Assembly (NCBI GenBank): GCA_963737745.1
Contig: CAVTTR010000001.1
Location: 221,987 to 285,986 of the forward strand
Length of the DNA: 64,000 nt
Direction of reading: 5' to 3'
DNA from: Bog-473 sp963737745
GTDB lineage: Bacteria > Actinomycetota > Acidimicrobiia > Acidimicrobiales > RAAP-2
Positions 47,749-56,364 of the stretch are shown here, piece after piece. The translations under genes were made by a program, and so were the position numbers. Positions within the stretch are counted from its first letter, which is position 1; every line of letters begins with the position of its first letter. The notes under the pieces are model-generated. The model saw only the letters and a list, made by a program, of their open reading frames with translations. It ran no database searches and had not been told where the DNA came from.

Positions 47749-48120
47749 GTAAAGGTTCCGTCCAAGGACGAGATCCAATCTGCCGTAGGCATGCTGAAGC
47801 TGCTGGGCGACGAGACCCGGTTGCGGATCATTTGGGCCCTCCTCGACGGAGAGCACTCTGTCAACGAACTAGCTGAACTCGTCGGGGCACAGGCCGCCGG
47901 CGTATCCCAGCACCTGGCGAAGCTGCGGCTGGCCCGCCTCGTCCGGACCCGCCGTGACGGCACCCGGATCTTCTATGTGGCAGACGATGCCCATGTGCGA
48001 CGGCTCGTCGAAGAGGTGCTGTCGCATGCGGACCATGTCACGCGGGCCATCCCGTCGGGTGCAGGAACCGTCACAACGACAACAGAGGCGATCGGACGCT
48101 CACGTGTCTCTGGAGCCTGA
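47734..48120 (+). CDS. ArsR/SmtB-family metal-responsive repressor
   Basis: A 128-residue winged helix: LLGDETRLRIIWALLDGEHSVNELAELVG, quoted as LGDETRLRIIWALLDG and SVNELAELVGAQAAGVSQHL, then RRDGTRIFYVADDAHVRRL and EEVLSHADHVTR. The C-terminal Asp/His-x-Glu-His pattern (DDAHVRRL, SHADH) matches the alpha5 zinc site of SmtB/CzrA/NmtR-like sensors; no alpha3 Cys is seen. With the downstream CDF exporter it likely senses Zn, Co or Ni. GTG 47734 is leaderless, with the operator over it. Confidence 0.92.
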   Translation: MTTQIVKVPSKDEIQSAVGMLKLLGDETRLRIIWALLDGEHSVNELAELVGAQAAGVSQHLAKLRLARLVRTRRDGTRIFYVADDAHVRRLVEEVLSHADHVTRAIPSGAGTVTTTTEAIGRSRVSGA

Positions 48121-49225
48121 GTGCGGAGCCGATCCCGGCCATGACCACGACCATGACCACGCCTACAACCACGACCACGCAGCCCACAATGAGCACGCAA
48201 CCCACAACGACGCGGCGCATCACACGCATGACACACAGGACGCGAGCGCGCACAAGGCCCACCCGCACGCAGACCCGCACGCAGACCCGCACGCAGACCC
48301 GCACGCACACCCACACCCGCACGCACACCCGCACGCCATCACATCGGACGCCGACCGTAGATACCTGACCCTCACCCTCGCGCTCCTCGCCACCTTCATG
48401 GTGTTGGAGGTCGTCGCTGCGGCGGTTTCGCACTCCCTGGCCTTGCTGGCCGATGCCGGGCACATGCTGGCCGACGTTGGGGCGATCGCCGGCTCGCTGG
48501 TGGCATTGCGCCTTGCCGCCCGACCCGAAACAGGTTCGCACACCTTCGGCATGAAGCGAGCGGAAATTCTCGCCGCCGTTGGCAACGGCCTGACGCTTGT
48601 CATCGTGTCGGTACTGGTGGCGTTCGAAGCCATCGAACGACTGGTGCACCCGGCGACGATCCGTGGCGTGGTGTTGATCGCGGTGGCATCGATCGGCGTG
48701 GCGGTGAACCTCGGCGCCACCTTCACCCTTTCCAAAGCGAATCGACGCTCACTGAACGTCGAGGGCGCGTACCGCCATGTCCTGACGGATCTCTACGGAT
48801 TCATCGGCACCGTTTTGGCGGGGATCGTGATCGTCGCCACGGGGTTCGCCCGAGCCGACTCCATCATCTCGCTCTTCGTTGTCGGCCTCATGCTCAAGGC
48901 CGCCGTGGGGCTCCTGCGACCCGCACTTCGGATCCTCCTGGAGGCCACCCCCGAGGACATCGACCTCGAAGAGGTGCGTCGTCACCTCCTCGAACTCCAC
49001 GAAGTGGCCTCCGTGCACGACCTGCACGTCTGGACCCTCACTTCTTCCTTGCCGATCCTCACGGCGCACGTCGTGGTCAGCGACGACTGCATCACGCAGG
49101 GAGAAATCGGCCGCGTGCTCGACCATTTGCAGGGTTGCCTGGCCGGCCACTTCGACGTCGAGCACTCGACGCTTCAACTCGAAGCCATTGGCCACATCGA
49201 TCACGAGGTGGGCGGGCACGCCTAG
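48104..49225 (+). CDS. Cation diffusion facilitator (CDF) metal exporter with His-rich N-terminus
   Basis: About 373 residues from GTG 48104, overlapping the ArsR gene by 17 bases. Residues about 11-75 contain 23 His in patterns HDHDHDH and repeated HADP and HPHAHPH. Six membrane helices follow: LALLATFMVLEVV, LLADAGHMLADVGAIAG with the zinc-site H-x3-D, GVVLIAVASIGVA, and YRHVLTDLYGFIGTV with the second H-x3-D site. The cytoplasmic domain ends HDLHVWTLTSSLPI and HSTLQLE. Exports Zn, Co or Cd out of the cytoplasm. Start is uncertain within about 10 codons. Confidence 0.93.
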   Translation: MSLEPECGADPGHDHDHDHAYNHDHAAHNEHATHNDAAHHTHDTQDASAHKAHPHADPHADPHADPHAHPHPHAHPHAITSDADRRYLTLTLALLATFMVLEVVAAAVSHSLALLADAGHMLADVGAIAGSLVALRLAARPETGSHTFGMKRAEILAAVGNGLTLVIVSVLVAFEAIERLVHPATIRGVVLIAVASIGVAVNLGATFTLSKANRRSLNVEGAYRHVLTDLYGFIGTVLAGIVIVATGFARADSIISLFVVGLMLKAAVGLLRPALRILLEATPEDIDLEEVRRHLLELHEVASVHDLHVWTLTSSLPILTAHVVVSDDCITQGEIGRVLDHLQGCLAGHFDVEHSTLQLEAIGHIDHEVGGHA

Positions 49226-49246
49226 AGGGGCGCCCCATCGGCAGGC

Positions 49247-50494
49247 TTACTGCGGTGGAGGTTCGAGTGCTGCCACCAGTTCCACGTGCTCGGTCATCGG
49301 AAATATGTCGAAGGCACGCAGAGAGGTGAGCTCCCACCCGACGTCGAGCAGCACGCGGATGTCCCGGCTGAACGACGAGGGGTCGCACGACACGTACACC
49401 AATCGACGCAATGTCGCGGCGTGACCGTGCAGCGCGGCCATGACTGCCTTGCCGGCTCCTTCGCGCGCCGGGTCGAGCACGACCAGGTCGGGACGACCAA
49501 TGCCCTGCTCGACCAGATTCGTGGTGACGGAGGCTTGTTTGACCCGCAAATGAGGCAGATTCTTGCCGTTGTACTCCGCGTCGGCGCAGGCCCGGCGATC
49601 ACGCTCGACAGCCAGTACAGATCCGGCGGGTCCCACATCGTGGGCGATGGCCACCGAGAAGAGTCCCGCACCTGCATACAGATCAACCACGTCGTCGCCT
49701 CGCCCAGCCTTGAGGACGTCGCGCACGGCCTGGGTGAGAGCCTCTGCCGCGCCGACATGTACTTGCCAGAACACGCCGTCCGAGATACGGAACTCGACGT
49801 CACCCACCTTCGTCCGCACCGCACCCGAGCGCTGCTGCGCTCGTCCGTTGATCACCAGTCGCGCCGCCAGCTCAGGCAATTGCGGCTTATTCTTTCCTGC
49901 CACATCGACCGAGATCAGCGCTTCGCCGGTGTCGGGCGCCACAATTACCTCGAGCTCGCTCACCCCACGCCACGAGGTTGCAAAGGTTCCGGTCTCCATG
50001 ACCTCGGCACAGGAAATGGGGCAATGGTCAACCAATTCGAGTTGGTGTGAGCGATGCTGGCGAAAGCCAACGCGTCCAGACTCGTCGACCGCGAGCCGGA
50101 CCCTCGTGCGCCAGCCGAGTCCGTCCTTGTCACCCCGTACCGCCTCGACATCCACCAGGCGAGAGACGCCCGCCACGCGCTGAAGTTGGTCTTCCACCCG
50201 CGCGGCCTTGAGGGCTCGTTGCGCTTCCAATGAGATGTGTTGGAAGTCGCAACCACCACAACGCCCGGGTCCGGCGAACGGACAGGGTGGCGAGACCCGA
50301 TCCGGCGAAGCTCGCACTATCTCGACGGCGTCGGCGCGCATGAACGACGACGTCGTTGATGTCACACGTGCGATGACGCGTTCGCCGGGGAGGCAATGGC
50401 GGACGAAGACGACACGCCCATCAGGCGCATGGCCCACGCACCCCCCACCGCCGGCGATGTCACCCACGTCGAGCTCGAGTAGCTCTGCCGTCAC
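49247..50494 (-). CDS. 23S rRNA uracil-5 methyltransferase-like (RlmD/TrmA family)
   Basis: A 415-residue TrmA-family enzyme. An N-terminal TRAM domain (LLELDVGDIAGGGGCVG), Cys in FAGPGRCGGCDFQHI and DHCPISC for a possible Fe-S cluster, SAM site DLYAGAGLFSVAIA, the LDPAREG motif and the catalytic Cys in VYVSCDPSSFSRD; the C-terminal FPMTEHVELVAAL includes the base Glu. It methylates a uridine of rRNA or tRNA. GTG 50494 is leaderless. It is divergent from PhoU. Confidence 0.9.
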   Translation of the reverse strand: MTAELLELDVGDIAGGGGCVGHAPDGRVVFVRHCLPGERVIARVTSTTSSFMRADAVEIVRASPDRVSPPCPFAGPGRCGGCDFQHISLEAQRALKAARVEDQLQRVAGVSRLVDVEAVRGDKDGLGWRTRVRLAVDESGRVGFRQHRSHQLELVDHCPISCAEVMETGTFATSWRGVSELEVIVAPDTGEALISVDVAGKNKPQLPELAARLVINGRAQQRSGAVRTKVGDVEFRISDGVFWQVHVGAAEALTQAVRDVLKAGRGDDVVDLYAGAGLFSVAIAHDVGPAGSVLAVERDRRACADAEYNGKNLPHLRVKQASVTTNLVEQGIGRPDLVVLDPAREGAGKAVMAALHGHAATLRRLVYVSCDPSSFSRDIRVLLDVGWELTSLRAFDIFPMTEHVELVAALEPPPQ

Positions 50495-50500
50495 GTGCGC

Positions 50501-50506
50501 ACACTA
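50501..50506 (-). promoter_or_regulatory. -10 hexamer TAGTGT, leaderless start of the RNA methyltransferase
   Basis: On the minus strand TAGTGT ends 6 bases before GTG 50494, putting transcription start on the first base of the codon. Confidence 0.6.
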
Positions 50507-50567
50507 GGGGAGCGGGGGCAAGGGGCCGGAATCTGCAGGCCAAAGGTCCGGTTATCGTTCGAGGACC

Positions 50568-51191
50568 ATGTATCCCGGTCTCTCAGACAGTGTGAATATC
50601 GATTTTCGCATGACACAGCTCTTTGCCCTGGTCTCGGAGGCACTGGCCGGGGCCACAGATGCCTTGCTCGGCAACGATTCCGCCCGGGGACTGAAGGTGG
50701 TCGAGGGCGACCAGTCGGTTGACGAATTGACGGCCGTGGTGGAGCTGATGGTCTGGAAGCAGATTGACGACGAATCCACGCCCAGTGCGACCTTGCGTCA
50801 CCTGGTGGGCGTCCTGCTCATCGTGCCTGAACTGGAACGCTCGGGTGACCTGGCCGAGCACATCGCGCAACGTGCCGTTACCAACCTCGGTTTCAAGATG
50901 AGTCCGTTGAGCCGGGGCATCATCCAGCGGATGGCCGAGGTCGCCCTCGAGATGTGGCGTGACGCCGCCGATGCCTACGGCGACCGTGCGGCCCAGGGGG
51001 ATGCGTTATCCGAAGCGGACGAGGAGATCGATATCCTCCACGAGCGCCTCACCAAGGAAATTGCCACGGGGTCGATGTTGCCGGCCATTGCGGCCCAGGT
51101 CACGCTGCTGGGTCGTTTCTACGAACGGCTCGGCGATCATGCCGTGAACTTGGCCCGCCGGATCGAAATGCTGCATCGTCCCCTGGATTGA
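50568..51191 (+). CDS. phoU: PhoU-like phosphate signalling regulator
   Basis: A 207-residue all-helical protein of two PhoU three-helix bundles, with FRMTQLFALVSEALAGATDALL and LVGVLLIVPELERSGDLAEHIA in the first and LGRFYERLGDHAVNLARRIE in the second. The E-x-x-x-D and E-R-x-x-D patterns (ERSGDL, ERLGDHA) bind metal. PhoU modulates phosphate uptake and the PhoR kinase. No Pst genes lie next to it. GAGG precedes ATG 50568; a TATCGT box lies close, so its leader would be short. The stop codon starts a 14-bp tandem repeat. Confidence 0.93.
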   Translation: MYPGLSDSVNIDFRMTQLFALVSEALAGATDALLGNDSARGLKVVEGDQSVDELTAVVELMVWKQIDDESTPSATLRHLVGVLLIVPELERSGDLAEHIAQRAVTNLGFKMSPLSRGIIQRMAEVALEMWRDAADAYGDRAAQGDALSEADEEIDILHERLTKEIATGSMLPAIAAQVTLLGRFYERLGDHAVNLARRIEMLHRPLD

Positions 51192-51231
51192 GGGGTCCCG
51201 GTGTGAGGGTCCCGGTGTGAGGGTCCCGGTG
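51189..51231. repeat. 14-bp tandem repeat starting at the phoU stop codon
   Basis: TGAGGGTCCCGGTG in three tandem copies (first one base longer). Each copy begins with TGA; the first TGA is the phoU stop. Lies in the 54-base gap before the Rid gene. Confidence 0.92.
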
Positions 51232-51245
51232 CCACAATCTGTGGC

Positions 51246-51638
51246 ATGACCGAACGACACCGGGTCTCCTCGGGTTCTCCGTTCGAACCCACCATTGGGT
51301 TCAGCCGTGCTCTGCGGGTCGGGGACCGGGTGTGGGTCTCGGGTACCGGACCGGTATGGGTCGACGGGTCCTGTCCCGATGATGCTGGACTGCAGGCCCG
51401 ACGTTGCTTCGACATCATTGTCGCCGCCTTGGCCGAAGCCGGAGCATCGCTCGACGATGTCGTGCGGACGCGCATGTTTTTGACGTCGACTGATGATGCC
51501 GATGCCGTCTCGGCCGTGCACGGGGAGCTGTTCTCCAGAGTGCTTCCCGCCGCGACCATGGTCGTGGTGGCGGCCCTGCTCGATCCTCGTTGGAAAGTCG
51601 AGATCGAAGTGGACGCCCTCATCCGCTCGCACCACTGA
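51246..51638 (+). CDS. Rid-family (RidA/YjgF) protein
   Basis: A 130-residue Rid protein. The catalytic Arg is in VVRTRMFLTSTDDA, with VWVSGTGPVW, ARRCFDIIVAALAEAGAS and ATMVVVAALLDPRWKVEIEVDA. RidA deaminates reactive enamine/imine intermediates of amino acid metabolism; sub-groups may act otherwise. ATG 51246 has CAATCT just upstream at almost leaderless distance and no ribosome site. A very GC-rich spacer separates it from the convergent ABC-F gene. Confidence 0.9.
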   Translation: MTERHRVSSGSPFEPTIGFSRALRVGDRVWVSGTGPVWVDGSCPDDAGLQARRCFDIIVAALAEAGASLDDVVRTRMFLTSTDDADAVSAVHGELFSRVLPAATMVVVAALLDPRWKVEIEVDALIRSHH

Positions 51639-51726
51639 CTGCCGGCCTGCCCGGCCGCCGCCCCGGCCGGCCCGGCTGCCCCGCCCGGCCCGCCGGCCGC
51701 CGGCCGGCCCGGCTGCCCCGCCCGCC
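51639..51726. repeat. Extremely GC-rich spacer with long direct repeats
   Basis: Nearly all C and G. CCGGCCGGCCCGGCTGCCCC occurs twice, about 37 bases apart, and the sequence can fold into many GC hairpins. Sits between convergent stops of the Rid and ABC-F genes, so it may serve as a bidirectional terminator, without T-run. Confidence 0.7.
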
Positions 51727-53445
51727 CTAGAGAACGATCTGCTGGAGCTCGCCTTCGGAAGTGAGCTCGATGCGGCGCCCCAACTCCACGGTTTCGAGCA
51801 GCCGGCGGTCGTGCGACACGAGCAGCATCGTCCCATTGAAGTTGGCCAAAGCGGACTCGAGCTGTTCGATGGCAGGAAGATCCAGATGGTTGGTGGGCTC
51901 ATCGAGGACAAGGAAGTTCACACCCAAGGCGGCGAAAGCAGCGAGTTCAGCCCGGGTGCGTTCGCCCGGTGAAAGCGAGGACGGATGGCGCGTCGCAGCC
52001 TCGGCTGCGATCCCGAACTTGGCCAGCAACGACCGGGCCTCAGAGAGTCCCAACCCCGTCGTCCGGATCAAGGAGTCCACGACGGTGCTCCCAACGCCCC
52101 CGCTCCCAACGCCCCCGCTCCCAACGCCCCCGCTCCCAACGCCCCCACCGAGCTGGCGCCGATCCTGCCCCAGCTCGCCAACAACGACGCTTGGGCCAAT
52201 CCAGCGCGTCCCTTCGGCCAGAGGCAGTCGTCCCAGGATCGTCTCGACCAACGTCGTCTTCCCTGAACCGTTCGGACCGACCAGAGCAAGTCGTTCGGCC
52301 CAACCGATCTCCAGGGTCAGTGGGCCTATAGCGAAGTCCCCACGCCGCACGACGGCATCTTGCAGTCGCACCACCACGGCACCGGACCTGGGCGCTTGCT
52401 CGATCGAGAATCGGAGCTCCCATCCTTCCCAGGGTTTCTCGACCACCTCGAGGGACTCCATGGCGCGTTCGGTGCGACGGGCCCGCGAAGCCAGCTTCTC
52501 GGTCTTGTTGATGCGGAAGTCCCTCTGGGCCTTGTCGTTGTCCCTCGGATGGCGTTTTTCCCTCGATACGCCAGAGGTCGCCCACTGCCGCTCCCGTTGT
52601 GCCCTCGCCCGCACGTCGCGCCGCGCCGCCTCATAGGTGGCGTAGGACTCGGCGGCGTGTTCCAGGGCCGCCGCACGTTCGGCCTGGTAACCCGACCATC
52701 CTCCGCCGTAGAGCTGGCCGGAGTGACGGTGCTCGTCCAGCTCGAGCACGTCGGTCACCGCGCCGTCGAGAAATGCTCGATCGTGCGAGACAATGACCAT
52801 GCCTCCACGGCGCGAGGCCACGAAGGACTCGAGGCGGCGTAGGCCGTCGAAGTCGAGATCGTTCGTGGGCTCATCGAGCAGCGTCACGTCGAACCGGGAG
52901 AGAACGACCACCGCCAGCGCCAGCCGCGCCTCCTCGCCGCCCGAAAGCGTCGCCACCTCACGATCCGCCAGCGCTGCTCCGAGGCCGACCTCACGCAACG
53001 TGGCGGAGAGGCGGGCATCGAGATCCCCGGCCGCCAACGATTCGTAACGGGCCAACGCCACTTCGTAACGATCGGAATCGGAAGGTTCACCTCGGCTGAG
53101 GTTGGCCGCCGCGTCGGCTAGTTCTGCTTCGGCGGCGGCGACCCCTGTACGCCTCTGTACCGCCTGTCGCACGGTTTCACCGGGTAGGGACGACTGTTCT
53201 TGGGCCAGGTAGCCGATGGTCGCTGCGGGCGGATCGCACCGCACCGAGCCCGAGAGTGGGGCCAGGAGTCCGGCCAGAATCCGCAGGAGGGTCGATTTGC
53301 CGACACCGTTGGGGCCGACCACCCCGAGGCAACGCTCGGGGCCGATGGTGACCGACACGCGGTCGAGGATGGTGCGGCCACCAAGCTCGTAGGTGACATC
53401 GCGGGCAACGACCGTCGCCAAGGACGTGGAAAAGGGGGAATGCAT
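51727..53445 (-). CDS. ABC-F family ATPase (Uup/Ettan/antibiotic-protection type)
   Basis: A 572-residue soluble twin-NBD protein. NBD1: Walker A GPNGVGKST, signature LSGGEEARLALA, Walker B TLLDEPTNDLD. A charged linker (about 245-345) follows. NBD2: GPNGSGKTT, LSPGERTRAELA, LVLDEPTNHLD. Both Glu are present, so two working sites. ABC-F proteins act on the ribosome, in translation control or antibiotic protection. Odd: four GGVGS repeats inside NBD2 between Walker A and signature. ATG 53445; the true start could be slightly later. Confidence 0.93.
   Translation of the reverse strand: MHSPFSTSLATVVARDVTYELGGRTILDRVSVTIGPERCLGVVGPNGVGKSTLLRILAGLLAPLSGSVRCDPPAATIGYLAQEQSSLPGETVRQAVQRRTGVAAAEAELADAAANLSRGEPSDSDRYEVALARYESLAAGDLDARLSATLREVGLGAALADREVATLSGGEEARLALAVVVLSRFDVTLLDEPTNDLDFDGLRRLESFVASRRGGMVIVSHDRAFLDGAVTDVLELDEHRHSGQLYGGGWSGYQAERAAALEHAAESYATYEAARRDVRARAQRERQWATSGVSREKRHPRDNDKAQRDFRINKTEKLASRARRTERAMESLEVVEKPWEGWELRFSIEQAPRSGAVVVRLQDAVVRRGDFAIGPLTLEIGWAERLALVGPNGSGKTTLVETILGRLPLAEGTRWIGPSVVVGELGQDRRQLGGGVGSGGVGSGGVGSGGVGSTVVDSLIRTTGLGLSEARSLLAKFGIAAEAATRHPSSLSPGERTRAELAAFAALGVNFLVLDEPTNHLDLPAIEQLESALANFNGTMLLVSHDRRLLETVELGRRIELTSEGELQQIVL
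52087..52146. repeat. 15-bp coding repeat, four copies, in the ABC-F gene
   Basis: GCTCCCAACGCCCCC on the plus strand, four perfect copies in tandem. On the coding strand it gives GGVGS repeated four times. As a multiple of three it does not break the frame and may vary in number. Confidence 0.95.
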
Positions 53446-53621
53446 ATGAGTCTCCGGAGCCGAGGATCAACGAAACGGGAAGCGTGGACGCTGGCGGACT
53501 CGGATTAACTCACCTCGACAGCGTAGCGAATGGTGGCAGGGCGGCGCCACGAACATCCGACTTGGGCTACCCGCACATCCCCTCTAATGTCACGCCGTAT
53601 CCACCTGAGGGGGGCGTCATC

Positions 53622-55787
53622 ATGCCGATTGCCATTACGGACGACCACAGGGAGCTGGCCTCCACTGTGCGCAGAGTTCTCACGGCGCACAATGCGTTGC
53701 GGGCGGCCCGGGCCTTGCTCGAGGCCGAGGACGAGAGCCGTCCCTCCTACTGGCGGGAGATGGCAGATCTCGGTTGGCTCGGCCTTCATCTGCCCGAGGA
53801 GTTCGGCGGCTCCGGGGCGGGTCTCCCCGAGCTGGTCGTGGTGCTGGACGAGCTTGGTCGCCAGGTGGCACCCGGGCCATTCCTGCCGACCGTGCTGGCT
53901 TCGGCGGTGATCGAACAGTGCGGGAGTGCGGAGCAGAAACAACGGCTGCTGCCCACCTTGGCCGACGGCACGACGACGGGTGCTCTCGGGCTGACGGGGT
54001 CTGCTCTGCACATCTCGAACGGGCTTCTCCGGGGCACGGCCGGCGCCGTGCTGGGCGGCGCGACGGCCGACCTGTTGCTGTTTTGCGTCGGCGACGATAT
54101 CGCCATCGTCCCTGCCGGCGCACCGGGCCTCACACTCGTGCACGAGCCCAACCTCGATCCCACCCAGAACTGCGCGGTGGCGTCGGCTGACGATGTGGCG
54201 GTGCGACCGAACGACCTGATTCCCGGTGCGGCGGGACGGGCGCTTGCCTTGGCCCGCACGCTCGGGGCGGCTGAAGCCGTGGGGGGTGCCGCAGCGTGCG
54301 TCGATGATGCGGTCGAGTACGCCAAGCAACGGGTGCAATTCGGCCGCACCATAGGGACCTTCCAAGCCGTAAAGCACCACTGCGCCAACATGCTGGTGGA
54401 CGCCGAACTGGCCACGGCACTCGTGTGGGACGCCGCACGCGCCTCGGTGGCCGACGATGACGAGTTCTCGCTCGTTGCTGCCATGGCGGCCACGCTCGCC
54501 TTCGAGCCGTTCGTGCACAACGCCCAGATGAATATTCAGGTGCATGGGGGGATCGGATTCACGTGGGAGCACGACGCCCATCTGTATCTTCGGCGGGCTC
54601 TGGTGCTCAACGCCGTACTGGGTACGCCCGCCGATGGCGAGGATGTGACCGCCTGGGCGAAGAAGGGGACCACGCGCGGCGTGTCGTTGGACCTGCCCCC
54701 GCAGGCCGAGGAGCTCCGCGGTGAGTTGCGCCTGGAGGCAGCACGACTGGCCACCCTCAGTGGGGACGAGCAACGCCGGGCCTTCATCGGCTCGGGCCTG
54801 ATGGTTCCGCACTGGCCCCGACCCTGGGGCAGGGACGCCGGGGCGATCGAGCAGTTGATCATCGACGAGGAGCTCAAAGCGGTGGGCATCAAGCCTCCGG
54901 CCTTCGGCATCACCGGGTGGAACATCATGACGGTGAACCAGTACGCCACCCCCGAACAAGCCGAGCGCTGGGTCGAACGGACACTGATGGGGGAGTTGGT
55001 CTGGTGCCAGTTGTTCAGTGAGCCCGACGCCGGATCCGACGCGGCGGCGGTCAAGACCAAAGGGGAGCGTGTTGACGGTGGGTGGTTGGTCAACGGCCAA
55101 AAGGTCTGGACTTCGGGCGCTCAGTACTGCCATCTCGGTCTGGCTACCGTGCGCACCGACCCGGACGCACCGAAGCACGCCGGCATCACCACGATGGTCA
55201 TCGACATGCACGCACCAGGCGTCGAAGTGCGGCCGTTGCGCCAGATCACCGGCGGCGCCGACTTCAACGAGGTCTTCTTCAACGATGTCTTCGTCCCCGA
55301 CGACGATGTGGTGGGCAAGGCGAACGATGGTTGGACGGTCGCCCGGTCGACGTTGGGCAACGAGCGGGTCTCCATCGGTGGAAGTTCGACCAGCTTCTTT
55401 CCCGACATGGACATCCTCGCCCTCGTGCACCTTCATGGCGATCGCGTCCCCGGTGCCGCGGCACGCGTGGGAGCCGTGCTGGCCAAAGACCATGCACTCA
55501 AGGTCCTCAACCTCCGCCGCGCCCAGCGCGCCGTCCTCGGGGCCGGTCCCGGACCCGAGGGGAACGTCACCAAGCTCGTGTTGGCGGAGCTCGGTCAAGT
55601 TCGCTGTCAGTTGCAGGCCGACCTGGTCGGAAGCGATCTCGCCTTCCTCACCGGCGACGGCGCCTTCGCCGGGCTGTCGCAACTGGGGATCAGGGCCATG
55701 TCGATCGCCGGCGGCACCTCGGAGATCACCCGCAATCAGATCGCCGAGCGCATTCTCGGTTTGCCGCGCGATCCCCTCGACAATTGA
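53622..55787 (+). CDS. FadE34-like double acyl-CoA dehydrogenase
   Basis: A 721-residue fusion of two acyl-CoA dehydrogenase halves. The N-terminal half reads WREMADLGWLGLHLPEEFGG and has the RVQFGRTIGTFQAVKHHCAN and VHGGIGFTWEHDAHLYLRRA motifs; the C-terminal half has WCQLFSEPDAGSDAAAVKT, GGWLVNGQKVWTSGAQYCH and GGTSEITRNQIAERILGLPRD. Length and order match FadE34 (ChsE3)-type enzymes used in sterol side-chain oxidation. ATG 53622 follows GAGGGGGG. The stop starts a run of 8-bp repeats. Substrate is inferred as a branched or steroid acyl-CoA. Confidence 0.9.
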   Translation: MPIAITDDHRELASTVRRVLTAHNALRAARALLEAEDESRPSYWREMADLGWLGLHLPEEFGGSGAGLPELVVVLDELGRQVAPGPFLPTVLASAVIEQCGSAEQKQRLLPTLADGTTTGALGLTGSALHISNGLLRGTAGAVLGGATADLLLFCVGDDIAIVPAGAPGLTLVHEPNLDPTQNCAVASADDVAVRPNDLIPGAAGRALALARTLGAAEAVGGAAACVDDAVEYAKQRVQFGRTIGTFQAVKHHCANMLVDAELATALVWDAARASVADDDEFSLVAAMAATLAFEPFVHNAQMNIQVHGGIGFTWEHDAHLYLRRALVLNAVLGTPADGEDVTAWAKKGTTRGVSLDLPPQAEELRGELRLEAARLATLSGDEQRRAFIGSGLMVPHWPRPWGRDAGAIEQLIIDEELKAVGIKPPAFGITGWNIMTVNQYATPEQAERWVERTLMGELVWCQLFSEPDAGSDAAAVKTKGERVDGGWLVNGQKVWTSGAQYCHLGLATVRTDPDAPKHAGITTMVIDMHAPGVEVRPLRQITGGADFNEVFFNDVFVPDDDVVGKANDGWTVARSTLGNERVSIGGSSTSFFPDMDILALVHLHGDRVPGAAARVGAVLAKDHALKVLNLRRAQRAVLGAGPGPEGNVTKLVLAELGQVRCQLQADLVGSDLAFLTGDGAFAGLSQLGIRAMSIAGGTSEITRNQIAERILGLPRDPLDN

Positions 55788-55820
55788 GCAATTGAGCCAT
55801 CGAGCCATTGAGCCAATCGC
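55781..55820. repeat. 8-bp imperfect tandem repeats at the acyl-CoA dehydrogenase stop
   Basis: CAATTGAG twice, then CCATCGAG, CCATTGAG and CCAATCGC. The first TGA is the stop; two further TGA copies follow. Confidence 0.75.
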
Positions 55821-55843
55821 GCCACTGACGCAATTGAGAACTG

Positions 55844-56263
55844 CTATTCGACGATGGAGAGCGTGACCTCTATGTTGCCTCTGGTGGCATTGGAATAGGG
55901 GCACACCTCGTGGGCGGCGTCCACCAACGATTGCGCGGTCGCCTTGTCCAGTTTTGGCGCGTAGATCACCAGGGCCGCCGTGAGCCCGAAGCCACCGTTG
56001 TCAACCGAACCGATGCCGATGCTGGCGGAGACCTCCGTGCCGTCGACGTCCAGCTTCTTCTGCCCGGCTATCAACTTCATGGCCGAGTGAAAGCAGGCCG
56101 CGTACCCAGCGGCGAAGAGCTCCTCCGGATTGGTTGCTCCACCGGGTCCACCCATCTCCGCCGGAATTCTCAGGTCGAGATCGATAAAACCGTCGTCACT
56201 GCGAACATGACCATTGCGGCCATCTCCGGTCGAATGAGCCGTGGCGGTATAGATGGGATTCAT
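55844..56263 (-). CDS. ohr: Organic hydroperoxide resistance protein (Ohr/OsmC)
   Basis: A 139-residue OsmC-family protein. The two redox Cys are in AACFHSAMKLI and EVCPYSNATRGN; NPEELFAAGYAACF and Arg/Glu partners are conserved. Ohr reduces organic peroxides using lipoyl proteins. ATG 56263; the frame is open upstream but without Ohr sequence. It converges with the acyl-CoA dehydrogenase gene. Confidence 0.93.
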   Translation of the reverse strand: MNPIYTATAHSTGDGRNGHVRSDDGFIDLDLRIPAEMGGPGGATNPEELFAAGYAACFHSAMKLIAGQKKLDVDGTEVSASIGIGSVDNGGFGLTAALVIYAPKLDKATAQSLVDAAHEVCPYSNATRGNIEVTLSIVE

Positions 56264-56364
56264 ACGTTGCACAACCGCAGGCGTTCTTCTGCTATTCCCC
56301 AGGGGCGTCCGCAGTGGACGCAAACGTTGTGAGTGACGATGGCCTTCTTGAGTCGCGGCGGTCG

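Noticed and set aside
53505..55904. Minus-strand open frame of about 800 codons opposite the acyl-CoA dehydrogenase
   Set aside because: Typical high-GC antisense shadow with His-, Arg- and Gly-rich composition and no motif; the plus strand has a full FadE34-like protein.
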